Shown here: positions 6,583-14,006 of the stretch, piece by piece
Numbering within the stretch: the first letter of the stretch is position 1
Layout of the letters: each line of letters starts with the position of its first letter
From: an uncultured Lachnospiraceae bacterium
GTDB lineage: Bacteria; Bacillota; Clostridia; Lachnospirales; Lachnospiraceae
Direction of reading: 5' to 3'
NCBI GenBank assembly: GCA_946631935.1
Contig: CAMPAP010000013.1
Coordinates: forward strand, 1-25,085
Length of the DNA stretch: 25,085 nt
Notes under the pieces: generated by a model
Database searches by the model: none
What the model was told of the DNA's origin: nothing
What the model saw: only the letters and a program-made list of their open reading frames with translations
Program-made: the position numbers and the translations under genes

Positions 6583-7944
6583 ATGGAAAAATTCTTTAAA
6601 CTGAAGGAGAATGGTACCGATGTAAAGACAGAAGTCATTGCCGGTATTACAACCTTCATGGCCATGGCTTATATTCTGGCCGTCAATCCCTCAATCCTGT
6701 CGGCATCAGGTATGAACGGACACGCAATACTTCTTGCCACAGCTCTTTCCGCATTTATCGGAACCATGTGCATGGCACTTCTTGCCAATTATCCCTTCGC
6801 ACTTGCACCCGGACTTGGACTTAATGCATATTTTGCATATACAGTCTGCGGATCCATGGGTTATTCATGGCAGTTTGCTCTCTTTGCGGTATTCATCGAA
6901 GGACTTATCTTCATAGTCCTTTCAGTAACTCCTGTAAGAGAAGCTATCTTTAATGCAATCCCTCTTCAGCTTAAGAAGGGCGTTTCTGTCGGTATCGGAC
7001 TTTTTGTTGCATTCATCGGACTTCAGAACGGTAAGATAGTCGTTGACGACGGTGCTACTCTTGTTACCATCATCAAATTCAACAAAGAGTTTAGCACTGT
7101 TGGAATTTGGGCGCTTCTTACCATTATCGGAGTTCTTATAATCTCCATCCTTTATATCAATAAAGTAAAAGGAGCCATCCTTATCGGAATCTTTGCAACA
7201 TGGATCATCGGTATAATCTGTGAACTTTGCGGAATCTATGTTCCCAATGCAGATGCCGGTTTTTATTCGACCATTCCCGGAACCTTTGCTGAATTTGATT
7301 TCGGTGCAATCGGTGAGACTTTTGGAGCTTGTTTTTCTGCAGCAGCCTTTGAGAACTTCAATGTTATTGATTTTGTAGTCATCATGTTTGCATTCCTTTT
7401 CGTAGATGTTTTCGATACTCTCGGAACTCTTATCGGATGTGCGGACAAGGCTGATATGCTTGATAAGGAAGGAAAGCTTCCCAGGATCCGTCCCGCTCTT
7501 CTTGCAGACGCCATCGCAACCAGCGTAGGTGCAGTTCTCGGAACATCCACAACCACTACCTTTGTTGAGAGTTCTTCAGGCGTATCCGCAGGTGGACGTA
7601 CCGGACTTTCCTCAGTGGTAACAGGACTCCTTTTCCTGATCTCACTTGTATTATCACCCCTCTTTATCTCAATCCCCGGTTTTGCTACTGCTCCCGCACT
7701 TATCTTTGTAGGATTCCTTATGATGACTGCAATTACCGGAATTGATTTCAACAATCCCACAGAGAGCATTCCCGCATTCCTTGCAATGCTTGTTATGCCT
7801 CTTGTTTACAGCATTTCTGACGGTATCTGCATCGGTGTCATTTCATATGTTGTTATCAATCTCTTCACAAAAAATGCAAAGAAGATCCAGCCTCTTATGT
7901 ATGTTCTTGCGATCCTCTTTGTTATCAAGTACATAATTCTTTGA
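6583..7944 (+). CDS. pbuG: NCS2-family purine base permease (hypoxanthine/guanine type)
   Basis: This is an integral membrane importer of purine bases (guanine, hypoxanthine or adenine), coupled to ions in the AzgA-like branch of the NCS2 family. The 453-residue protein is strongly hydrophobic throughout, with the many spans expected of this fold. It begins with the family hallmark FFKLKENGTDVKTEVIAGIT followed by TFMAMAYILAVNPSIL. Other signatures are APGLGLNAYFAYTV, FVDVFDTLGTLIGCA in the substrate region, and TTTTFVESSSGVSAGGRTGL. AAGGAG lies six bases before the ATG. Its neighbour punA would produce the same bases from nucleosides. The symbol is given by similarity to B. subtilis PbuG; the exact base preference cannot be read from sequence. 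It ends in a long terminator stem. Confidence 0.88.
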   Translation: MEKFFKLKENGTDVKTEVIAGITTFMAMAYILAVNPSILSASGMNGHAILLATALSAFIGTMCMALLANYPFALAPGLGLNAYFAYTVCGSMGYSWQFALFAVFIEGLIFIVLSVTPVREAIFNAIPLQLKKGVSVGIGLFVAFIGLQNGKIVVDDGATLVTIIKFNKEFSTVGIWALLTIIGVLIISILYINKVKGAILIGIFATWIIGIICELCGIYVPNADAGFYSTIPGTFAEFDFGAIGETFGACFSAAAFENFNVIDFVVIMFAFLFVDVFDTLGTLIGCADKADMLDKEGKLPRIRPALLADAIATSVGAVLGTSTTTTFVESSSGVSAGGRTGLSSVVTGLLFLISLVLSPLFISIPGFATAPALIFVGFLMMTAITGIDFNNPTESIPAFLAMLVMPLVYSISDGICIGVISYVVINLFTKNAKKIQPLMYVLAILFVIKYIIL

Positions 7945-7950
7945 TCTGTC

Positions 7951-8004
7951 CCCTGTATGGCAGGCAAGCAGTTTTTGTTTGCCTGCCTGCAGGGATCATT
8001 TTTT
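7951..8004 (+). terminator. Strong intrinsic terminator after pbuG, abutting the next start codon
   Basis: GGCAGGCAA (7959-7967) pairs with TTGCCTGCC (7979-7987) across an 11-base loop. CCCTG (7951-7955) pairs with CAGGG (7990-7994), and TGAT at 7942-7945, overlapping the pbuG stop, can pair with ATCA at 7995-7998. A run of six T follows at 7999-8004. Only four bases separate the T-run from the ATG of the next gene. Confidence 0.85.
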
Positions 8005-8008
8005 ATAT

Positions 8009-9691
8009 ATGACCGGAATCATACTTATCATCATCATAATGATATTACTTGCTGTTAACGGACGCAGGCTGCAATTGGAAGAAAAAAAGAGAGCAGAGGC
8101 GTTTGTTCGTGATTCCTTTGGTCATCCTTCCTCAAAAAAATTACCGGAAGAAAGAAAAAAACGATTGCAAGTTTCTCTTGATGATTTTTTGTCCGGGAAA
8201 AATCCCGGGGAATATATCGATGAACTTACCTGGTCGGATACCGGTATGGAAGACATTTTTCTGCAGATGGATAACTGTTTTTCATCTGCCGGAGAAGAAT
8301 ATCTTTACAGACAGCTTCATGATCTTTCATTGTCCAAAGAAGATCTGCTTTTTAATGACAGTATCATAAATGAATTAAACGAAGACAAAGATTTAAGAGA
8401 AAAGCTTTCTCTTTCACTATACAGACTTGGTTTTGTAAGGCAGGGCTCACTTCCCGGTAGTCTAAAAAAGATCCTTTCACAGGATCATATTCTTAATCCT
8501 TTTTTTCATATACTCTGTGATATTTACTATGTGATAGTTGCGGTGCTTGCATTTTATTACCCCTTAGTTGCCGCACTGTTTTTTGTTTTAATCCTTTTTG
8601 TCCAGATATCATCATATTTTTCCATAAGAAAAAAAGCTGATGAGATCCTTTCGGGATTTTCCATGATCTTTAACATGACAAAGATCGGCGGAATGCTTCC
8701 TTTAAAAAAAGATTCTCAGGCAGGAAAGGTGATAGAAGAGCTGTCAAAGGACCTTAAAAAGATCAGACTTAAGACCGTTTTTTCAGCATTCCTTGCAGGA
8801 ACAGGATCAGGTCAGTCCGCAGGTATCTTTTCACTTATCTTTACATATCTTAATCTGCTTTTTCATTTTGATCTTATTGCAGCGGAATTTCTTTTAAGAA
8901 AGATCGGTTCCCAAAAAGATGCCATATACTCTGCATATGAAAAATGCGGTTTTCTTGATATGTGCCTTTCTGTATCTTCCTACAGAGTGTTTCTGGAAAA
9001 AAAGTGCGCCTTTACAAGACCTGATTTTTCGTTTGAAACAGGCATAGTGATCAAAAACGGATATAATCCCCTTTTAAATGAGCCTGTGCCAAATGATGCA
9101 TCAAACAGTGAAGGCATCCTGATAACAGGTTCAAACGCCAGCGGAAAGTCCACTTATATGAGGATGATCGCCGTTAATGCAATCCTGGCTCAGACCATCT
9201 CAACATGCCCTGCGTCATTTTATGGGGCTCCGCTTTTTTCCATTTATTCATCAATTGCCGTAAGCGATTCGATATTAAAGGGTGAGAGCTATTTTATGGC
9301 AGAGATCAATTCCTTAAAAAGGATCGTTGATGCATCTGTGAGGGACAAGCGTCCTGTTATATGCTTTATTGACGAGATCTTTAAAGGTACCAATACTTCC
9401 GAGCGCATTTCCGCCGCTATGTCGGTTCTTAAATACCTCAGGGAGAAGAAAGTTATCGTATTTGCGGCAACTCATGATCTTGAGCTTACACAGCTTGTTG
9501 CAGGATATTATAAAAATGTTCATTTTTCAGAACAGATCGAAGGAAATGACATATCCTTTAATTACAGACTTATGGAGGGGCCGTCCAAAAGCAGAAATGC
9601 AATTGCTTTGTTAAAGATGAAAGGTTTCCCGGAAAACGTTATCCTTGAAAGTGAAAAAATGTGTTCTGTACTTGACGATTCAGATGCTTAA
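8009..9691 (+). CDS. MutS-family ATPase with membrane segments, role unknown
   Basis: The C-terminal half is a MutS ATPase: Walker A G374-S-N-A-S-G-K-S-T382, Walker B VICFIDEI with Asp455-Glu456, and FAATHDLELT as the switch histidine region. The N-terminal half lacks the mismatch-reading domain with its Phe-x-Glu motif. It begins with a hydrophobic span (about residues 2-16). A MutS-core-like segment (SSAGEEYLYRQL) comes next, then a strongly hydrophobic pair of spans at about 172-208. It is therefore not the repair MutS, which is encoded separately at 16939. Family knowledge: membrane MutS paralogues occur in Firmicutes and Bacteroidetes, and their function is unsettled. At 560 residues it appears intact. 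I prefer ATG 8009; the in-frame TTG at 7979 lies inside the terminator stem, and ATG 8039 would cut the first span. No ribosome site is well placed. Confidence 0.8.
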   Translation: MTGIILIIIIMILLAVNGRRLQLEEKKRAEAFVRDSFGHPSSKKLPEERKKRLQVSLDDFLSGKNPGEYIDELTWSDTGMEDIFLQMDNCFSSAGEEYLYRQLHDLSLSKEDLLFNDSIINELNEDKDLREKLSLSLYRLGFVRQGSLPGSLKKILSQDHILNPFFHILCDIYYVIVAVLAFYYPLVAALFFVLILFVQISSYFSIRKKADEILSGFSMIFNMTKIGGMLPLKKDSQAGKVIEELSKDLKKIRLKTVFSAFLAGTGSGQSAGIFSLIFTYLNLLFHFDLIAAEFLLRKIGSQKDAIYSAYEKCGFLDMCLSVSSYRVFLEKKCAFTRPDFSFETGIVIKNGYNPLLNEPVPNDASNSEGILITGSNASGKSTYMRMIAVNAILAQTISTCPASFYGAPLFSIYSSIAVSDSILKGESYFMAEINSLKRIVDASVRDKRPVICFIDEIFKGTNTSERISAAMSVLKYLREKKVIVFAATHDLELTQLVAGYYKNVHFSEQIEGNDISFNYRLMEGPSKSRNAIALLKMKGFPENVILESEKMCSVLDDSDA

Positions 9692-9701
9692 AAGGTATAC
9701 T
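9672..9701 (+). promoter_or_regulatory. Predicted sigma-A promoter for the 58-residue membrane protein
   Basis: TTGACG (9672-9677, 5 of 6) is followed by 18 bases and TATACT (9696-9701, 5 of 6). It overlaps the last codons of the MutS-like gene, whose stop is at 9689-9691. The start point would be near 9708, leaving a leader of about 65 bases in which I recognise no structured element. Confidence 0.6.
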
Positions 9702-9772
9702 AAATAAAGGTTTTATCAGTATTTATATAAGTTTCAAGCCACAAGATATTGTTTATTCGGAGGCCATAAAAA

Positions 9773-9949
9773 ATGAATGCAGCTGTATTTTTCGGAAGTT
9801 TCCTGAGTTACCTTTTGCTCATGGTGATAATTGTATTTGTTGCGGCTCTTGGCTTTGCTTTAGGAAGAGTTTTACGAAAAAATAAAGACGCTAAAAATGC
9901 ATCATTGTCCGGCGGCGGTGAAAATGTATCTGCTGAAACTAAAGGATAA
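9773..9949 (+). CDS. Small single-span membrane protein, 58 residues, function unknown
   Basis: The frame runs from ATG 9773 to TAA 9947-9949 and is preceded by GGAGG at 9759-9763 with a nine-base spacer, an excellent ribosome site. Residues about 11-31 (LSYLLLMVIIVFVAALGFAL) form one hydrophobic span. A basic juxtamembrane stretch GRVLRKNKDAK follows, then a short polar tail with SGGGE. By the positive-inside rule the tail is cytoplasmic. The gene has its own promoter (9672-9701) and a perfect terminator (9956-9988), so it looks like a self-standing transcription unit of about 280 bases. I do not recognise a family. Possible roles are a regulator of a membrane complex or a stress peptide, but nothing in the sequence decides between them. 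It does not look like a classical type I toxin, as it is long and has a strong, exposed ribosome site. Confidence 0.72.
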   Translation: MNAAVFFGSFLSYLLLMVIIVFVAALGFALGRVLRKNKDAKNASLSGGGENVSAETKG

Positions 9950-9955
9950 AGCAAT

Positions 9956-9988
9956 AAAGGATACGTTAAGACGTATCCTTTAATTTTT
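9956..9988 (+). terminator. Perfect 11-bp intrinsic terminator after the 58-residue gene
   Basis: AAAGGATACGT (9956-9966) pairs perfectly with ACGTATCCTTT (9971-9981) around a TAAG tetraloop, followed by AATTTTT (9982-9988). The T-run ends four bases before the ATG of the WYL regulator. Confidence 0.88.
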
Positions 9989-9992
9989 GAAC

Positions 9993-10961
9993 ATGGATAT
10001 ATATTATAACAACAAGACAAGGATCCTTCTGATACTTGAGATCCTTAAAGATCTTAGTGATGATGAACATACCGTCAAAGCCGATACCATCATTAAAAGG
10101 ATAAAGGATGAAGGCTTAAAATGTGACCGTAAGACCTTATATGATGATATAAGGTCTCTATCTGAAGCGGGTTTTGACATCATGCACGTTACAGGTTCCG
10201 GATATAAGCTTGTTTCAAGAGAGTTTGATGAAGCTGAGATCAAACTTCTTGCAGATGCTGTTTTGGCTTCAAAATTCATATCTAAGAAAAAAACGGACAA
10301 GCTCATTGAAAAATTAAGAAGACTTACAAGCTCTTATCAGGCATCGTCCCTCATAAGGAATATCTATTCCCCGGATGTAAAGTCTCCCAATGAGGATATT
10401 CTGTATAGTGTTGATTCCTTATCCAGAGCAATTAATGAAGGTAAGATGACGGAGTTTGAGTATCTTACCTGGAATACTGATAAAAAGCTTGTTCCGAAAG
10501 GTGAAAAGAAAAGGGTTTTAAGTCCCTGGACCCTTATATGGGCCGATCAGAATTATTACCTTCTTGCGTTTGATGATGAAGCGGGAAAGATGAAGCACTT
10601 CAGAGTCGATAAGATGAGAGGTGTTAAGATTCTGGATCAGGACAGAAAAGGATACGATGTTTATTCCGGAATGGATATAACCCAGTATGTTGAAAAAACA
10701 TTTTCAATGTACGGCGGGGAAGGCGAGATGATCTCAATGGAATTTCCGGAAGATATGATAGGCATCGCCATAGACAGATTCGGCACTGACATTGCCATTA
10801 TACCCGGAAAAAACGGCAAAGCATCCGTGCGTACAAAATGCTTTGTCAGTAATATGTTTTTCGGCTGGGTTGCAGGACTTGGGGGAGATGTAAAGATCAC
10901 GGCACCTGCATCTATATGCAATAAATACAAGGATTTTTTAAAAAAATCTTATGAGAATTAA
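9993..10961 (+). CDS. HTH and WYL-domain transcriptional regulator
   Basis: This 322-residue protein has an N-terminal winged helix-turn-helix (about residues 8-65, with KCDRKTLYDDIRSLSEAGF as the recognition segment). A central WYL domain is seen in SVDSLSRAINEGKMTEFEYL through SPWTLIWADQNYYLLAFD and KHFRVDKM. A C-terminal extension (WCX-like) ends near FFGWVAGLGG. Family knowledge: WYL proteins sense small ligands or nucleic acid and mostly repress or activate nearby genes. I start it at ATG 9993; a TTG two codons upstream overlaps the T-run of the preceding terminator. No ribosome site is visible and the start sits four bases after a strong terminator, so either read-through or leaderless initiation is required. 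The gene faces nrdD, 31 bases downstream, but I see no evidence that it controls nrdDG. Its targets are unknown. Confidence 0.85.
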   Translation: MDIYYNNKTRILLILEILKDLSDDEHTVKADTIIKRIKDEGLKCDRKTLYDDIRSLSEAGFDIMHVTGSGYKLVSREFDEAEIKLLADAVLASKFISKKKTDKLIEKLRRLTSSYQASSLIRNIYSPDVKSPNEDILYSVDSLSRAINEGKMTEFEYLTWNTDKKLVPKGEKKRVLSPWTLIWADQNYYLLAFDDEAGKMKHFRVDKMRGVKILDQDRKGYDVYSGMDITQYVEKTFSMYGGEGEMISMEFPEDMIGIAIDRFGTDIAIIPGKNGKASVRTKCFVSNMFFGWVAGLGGDVKITAPASICNKYKDFLKKSYEN

Positions 10962-10992
10962 TAATGAGACCTTTTGATTTTAGGAGGATTTT

Positions 10993-13158
10993 ATGGGCGC
11001 GGATATGGATTACGGAAAAGTATACAAACCCGCTAAAGATGTATTTATCGTAAAAAAGGACGGTTCCCTGGAAAGCTTTAATGTCCAGAAGGTCATTAAT
11101 GCTGTAAGCAAAAGTGCATACAGGGCACTTACGGAATTTTCCGAAGATGAAAATAAAAAGATCTGTGAACTGATCATAGAGAAAGTTGACAGACTTGGTG
11201 AAGACAAAATCCCCATCCCCAGGATGCATAATATAGTGGAGGATGTGCTTGAACAGGTTAAACCCATTGTTGCAAAGAGCTACAGGGATTACCGTAATTA
11301 TAAGCAGGATTTTGTCAGAATGCTGGATGATGTATATAAAAAGTCCCAGTCCATTATGTACATCGGAGATAAGGAAAATTCAAATACCGATTCAGCCCTT
11401 GTTTCCACAAGAAGAAGCCTTGTATTTAACCAGCTGAACAGAGAGCTCTACCAGAAGTTTTTTCTGACAACAGAGGAGATCCAGGCGTGCCGTGACGGAT
11501 ATATATATATCCATGACATGTCATCAAGAAGAGATACAATGAACTGTTGTCTCTTTGATATTGCATCCGTACTTAAAGACGGATTTGAGATGGGAAATAT
11601 CTGGTATAACGAGCCCAAGACACTTGATACCGCCTTCGATGTAATGGGGGATATCGTTTTAAGCGCAGCCAGCCAGCAGTACGGCGGATTTACCATTCCG
11701 TCTGTTGAATATATCCTTGAACCCTATGCTAAAAGATCATTTGAAAAAGCAAAGGCAAAATATATATCACTTGGAATTGATGAAACAAAGGCTTCTGAAA
11801 CTGCATTAAGCGATGTTAAAAGAGAATTTGAACAGGGCTTCCAGGGCTGGGAATATAAATTCAATACCGTAGCATCAAGCAGAGGAGATTATCCTTTTAT
11901 TACAGTAACGGCAGGTACAGGAACATCTGATTTTCAGAAGATGGCAACTGAAGCACTTTTGAAAGTTCATATGGAAGGACAGGGAATGAAAGGAAAGAAA
12001 AAACCTGTTCTGTTCCCCAAGATCGTATTTCTTTACGATGAAAAACTCCATGGCGAGGGCGGAGAACTTGAGTATATATTTGACCTTGCCATTAAATGTT
12101 CATCAAAGACAATGTACCCTGATTATTTAAGTCTTACCGGTGAAGGTTATGTTCCTTCCGTTTATAAAAAGTATGGTAAGATCATATCCCCCATGGGCTG
12201 CAGGGCATTTCTTTCACCCTGGTTTGAAAGAGGGGGCATGGAGCCGGCTGATGAAGAGGATGTTCCTGTTTTTATGGGAAGATTCAATATAGGTGTGGTA
12301 TCCCTTCATCTTCCAATGATACTTGCACGAAGCAGAAAAGAAGGCAGGGATTTTTACGAGCTTCTTGATTATTATCTTGAACTCATTAGAAATCTTCATC
12401 TGAGGACTTATGCTTACCTTGGGGAAATGAAAGCATCAACGAATCCCCTTGCTTATTGCATGGGAGGATTCAGAGGCGGACATTTGGGACTTTCCGATAA
12501 GATAAAACCCCTTCTTGATTCTGCCACAGCTTCGTTCGGTATCACTGCCCTTAATGAACTTCAGAGGCTTTATAACAATAAAAACCTGACGGAAGATGCC
12601 GGGTTTTCTCTTGAAGTAATGGAGCATATTAACAGGAAGATCGCAGAATACAAAAAAGAAGATCACAGACTTTATGCCATCTACGGAACTCCGGCAGAAA
12701 ATCTTTGCGGATTGCAGGTTAAGCAGTTCCGTAAAAAATACGGTATCATAGAAGGCGTGTCTGACAGAGAATATGTATCCAATTCTTTCCACTGCCATGT
12801 TACGGAAGATCTGACTCCCATAGAAAAACAGGATTATGAGAAGAGATTCTGGGATCTTTTTAACGGAGGAAAGATCCAGTACGTTAAATATCCCGTTGAT
12901 TATAATCTCAAGGCTATTAAAACCCTTGTGAGAAGAGCAATGAAGATGGGATTTTATGAGGGAGTCAATCTCTCCCTTGCATACTGTGATGACTGCGGTC
13001 ATGAGGAGCTTTCCATGGATGTATGTCCGGTATGCGGAAGTAAAAATCTTACGAAGATCGATCGCATGAACGGTTACCTGTCATATTCAAGAACACATGG
13101 CGATACCAGATTAAATGACGCCAAGATGATCGAAATATCCGAAAGAAGATCAATGTAA
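10993..13158 (+). CDS. nrdD: Anaerobic (class III) ribonucleoside-triphosphate reductase, glycyl radical enzyme
   Basis: This enzyme reduces ribonucleoside triphosphates to deoxy forms without oxygen, using a glycyl radical made by NrdG. The 721-residue protein starts with an ATP-cone allosteric domain (about residues 14-105: VKKDGSLESFNVQKVINAV). The catalytic barrel carries active-site cysteines in the NCCLFD and SPMGCRAFLSPW segments. A four-cysteine zinc site lies near the end (Cys665, Cys668, Cys678, Cys681), followed by the radical loop RMNGYLS with Gly694. Family length is normal. TAGGAGG stands directly before ATG 10993. The stop codon overlaps the nrdG start by one base, so the pair is made together. 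I searched by eye upstream for an NrdR box and did not find a convincing one. Confidence 0.96.
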   Translation: MGADMDYGKVYKPAKDVFIVKKDGSLESFNVQKVINAVSKSAYRALTEFSEDENKKICELIIEKVDRLGEDKIPIPRMHNIVEDVLEQVKPIVAKSYRDYRNYKQDFVRMLDDVYKKSQSIMYIGDKENSNTDSALVSTRRSLVFNQLNRELYQKFFLTTEEIQACRDGYIYIHDMSSRRDTMNCCLFDIASVLKDGFEMGNIWYNEPKTLDTAFDVMGDIVLSAASQQYGGFTIPSVEYILEPYAKRSFEKAKAKYISLGIDETKASETALSDVKREFEQGFQGWEYKFNTVASSRGDYPFITVTAGTGTSDFQKMATEALLKVHMEGQGMKGKKKPVLFPKIVFLYDEKLHGEGGELEYIFDLAIKCSSKTMYPDYLSLTGEGYVPSVYKKYGKIISPMGCRAFLSPWFERGGMEPADEEDVPVFMGRFNIGVVSLHLPMILARSRKEGRDFYELLDYYLELIRNLHLRTYAYLGEMKASTNPLAYCMGGFRGGHLGLSDKIKPLLDSATASFGITALNELQRLYNNKNLTEDAGFSLEVMEHINRKIAEYKKEDHRLYAIYGTPAENLCGLQVKQFRKKYGIIEGVSDREYVSNSFHCHVTEDLTPIEKQDYEKRFWDLFNGGKIQYVKYPVDYNLKAIKTLVRRAMKMGFYEGVNLSLAYCDDCGHEELSMDVCPVCGSKNLTKIDRMNGYLSYSRTHGDTRLNDAKMIEISERRSM

Positions 13159-13718
13159 TGAGATATCATGATATTACAAAAGATGATATGAATAACGGAG
13201 ACGGATTAAGGATCACCCTTTGGGTTTCCGGTTGCATTCATATGTGCAGTCAGTGCCAGAATCCCCAGACCTGGGATCCTGATAGCGGAATATACTTTGA
13301 CGAAGAAGCAAAAAAAGAACTTTTCGGACTTCTTTCAAGAGATTATATTTCCGGACTGACCTTAACAGGAGGAGATCCCCTGTATCCCGGTAACAGAAAT
13401 GATATCTTAAATCTTTTGAAGGAATTTAAGGATCTTTTTCCCGAAAAAGATGTTTGGCTTTATACAGGATATCTCTGGGAAGAGATAAAAGATCTTGAAC
13501 TGATGCGATATGTGGATGTTGTCGTTGACGGACCTTATGATAAAAACCTGAAGGATATTACCCTTTGCTGGAAAGGAAGTTCAAATCAGAGGGTCATTGA
13601 TGTGAAGGAAACTATGGATACCGGAAATATCCATATTCACTGCGAGGACCATTATTCGGTGCTTAATCCCGATAATGTATACGGAAGTTCTAAATCCGGA
13701 GTGCCTTGTATGTATTGA
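13158..13718 (+). CDS. nrdG: Anaerobic ribonucleotide reductase activating protein, radical SAM
   Basis: NrdG uses a 4Fe-4S cluster and S-adenosylmethionine to make the glycyl radical on NrdD Gly694. The 186-residue size is typical. The cluster motif is Cys26-x3-Cys30-x2-Cys33 (GCIHMCSQCQNP), followed by the SAM-binding LTGGDPL motif. GDGLRITLWVSG before it is the family N-terminal block. Its ATG shares its first base with the nrdD stop (TAATG), which indicates coupled translation. The 3' end overlaps a 15-base sequence that is repeated just downstream (13705-13719 and 13724-13738). A palindromic element then separates it from dut, so nrdDG may end its transcript there, although I see no classical terminator. 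Confidence 0.96.
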   Translation: MRYHDITKDDMNNGDGLRITLWVSGCIHMCSQCQNPQTWDPDSGIYFDEEAKKELFGLLSRDYISGLTLTGGDPLYPGNRNDILNLLKEFKDLFPEKDVWLYTGYLWEEIKDLELMRYVDVVVDGPYDKNLKDITLCWKGSSNQRVIDVKETMDTGNIHIHCEDHYSVLNPDNVYGSSKSGVPCMY

Positions 13719-13738
13719 TCATACTTGTATGTATTAAT
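13705..13738 (+). repeat. 15-base direct repeat at the nrdG 3' end (19-base period)
   Basis: CTTGTATGTATTGAT (13705-13719) is repeated as CTTGTATGTATTAAT (13724-13738) with one mismatch. The first copy encodes the last residues and stop of nrdG. It looks like a small tandem duplication. It lies 14 bases before the palindromic element at 13753 but does not flank that element on both sides, so it is not its target-site duplication. Confidence 0.7.
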
Positions 13739-13752
13739 TATGTTTATGCATC

Positions 13753-13973
13753 TGCAGGCTGGGGAATTGAATTATATATTTGTGCAGCCTGTCCGAGCCG
13801 TCATGTAGCGGATCCGCATAAATCGGTTCCCGAGGGCATTGTCCGAGCAGTTCGCGCAAATTAGCGCGAACGTCGCGAGTTGCCCGAGGGCGATTTTGAA
13901 TTTGCGGATGCGGCGAAATGACGAATAGCGAGGACCCGGCAAACAAATATATAATTCAATTGCTCAGCCGGCA
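13753..13973. repeat. 221-bp GC-rich palindromic element with 31-base terminal inverted repeats (element 2)
   Basis: The left end 13753-13783 and right end 13943-13973 are inverted copies, 31 bases with three mismatches. They include a perfect 19-base core beginning AATTGAATTATATATTTG. Moving inward, CCGTCAT (13798-13804) meets ATGACG (13918-13923), TCCGCA (13813-13818) meets TGCGGA (13903-13908), AAATCG (13820-13825) meets CGATTT (13891-13896), and GGGCA (13834-13838) meets TGCCC (13881-13885). The tip is a perfect 8-bp hairpin GTTCGCGC-AAATTA-GCGCGAAC (13850-13871). The whole element can fold into one long hairpin. GC is 88 of 150 bases in 13791-13940. Its plan matches element 1 (210-374), but the cores are not the same sequence. 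I trust no protein in it. Confidence 0.8.
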
Positions 13974-13988
13974 ATTTCAAACTATATT
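13960..13988 (+). promoter_or_regulatory. Possible dut promoter partly inside the right arm of element 2
   Basis: TTGCTC (13960-13965, 3 of 6) is followed by 17 bases and TATATT (13983-13988, 5 of 6). The -35 lies in the terminal inverted repeat and the -10 lies outside the element. Transcription would begin near 13995, just before the ribosome site AGGAG (13998-14002). This is a weak match, offered as a candidate only. Confidence 0.35.
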
Positions 13989-14006
13989 TTATTTACAGGA
14001 GCAGAT

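Noticed and set aside
7979..8008. TTG start for the MutS-like gene
   Set aside because: The ten extra residues would be encoded by the distal arm and T-run of the pbuG terminator and match nothing expected of the protein.
10940..10992. NrdR box in front of nrdD
   Set aside because: No pair of NrdR-type palindromic boxes is visible in the short gap or the adjacent end of the WYL gene.
11498..11513. Perfect 16-base palindrome GGATATATATATATCC inside nrdD
   Set aside because: It lies in conserved coding sequence (DGYIYIHD) and is explained by the codons.
13734..13946. Minus-strand open frame of 70 codons inside element 2
   Set aside because: It consists almost entirely of the inverted repeat and GC-rich core, with no ribosome site. 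An open frame is expected by chance in GC-rich palindromic sequence of this length.
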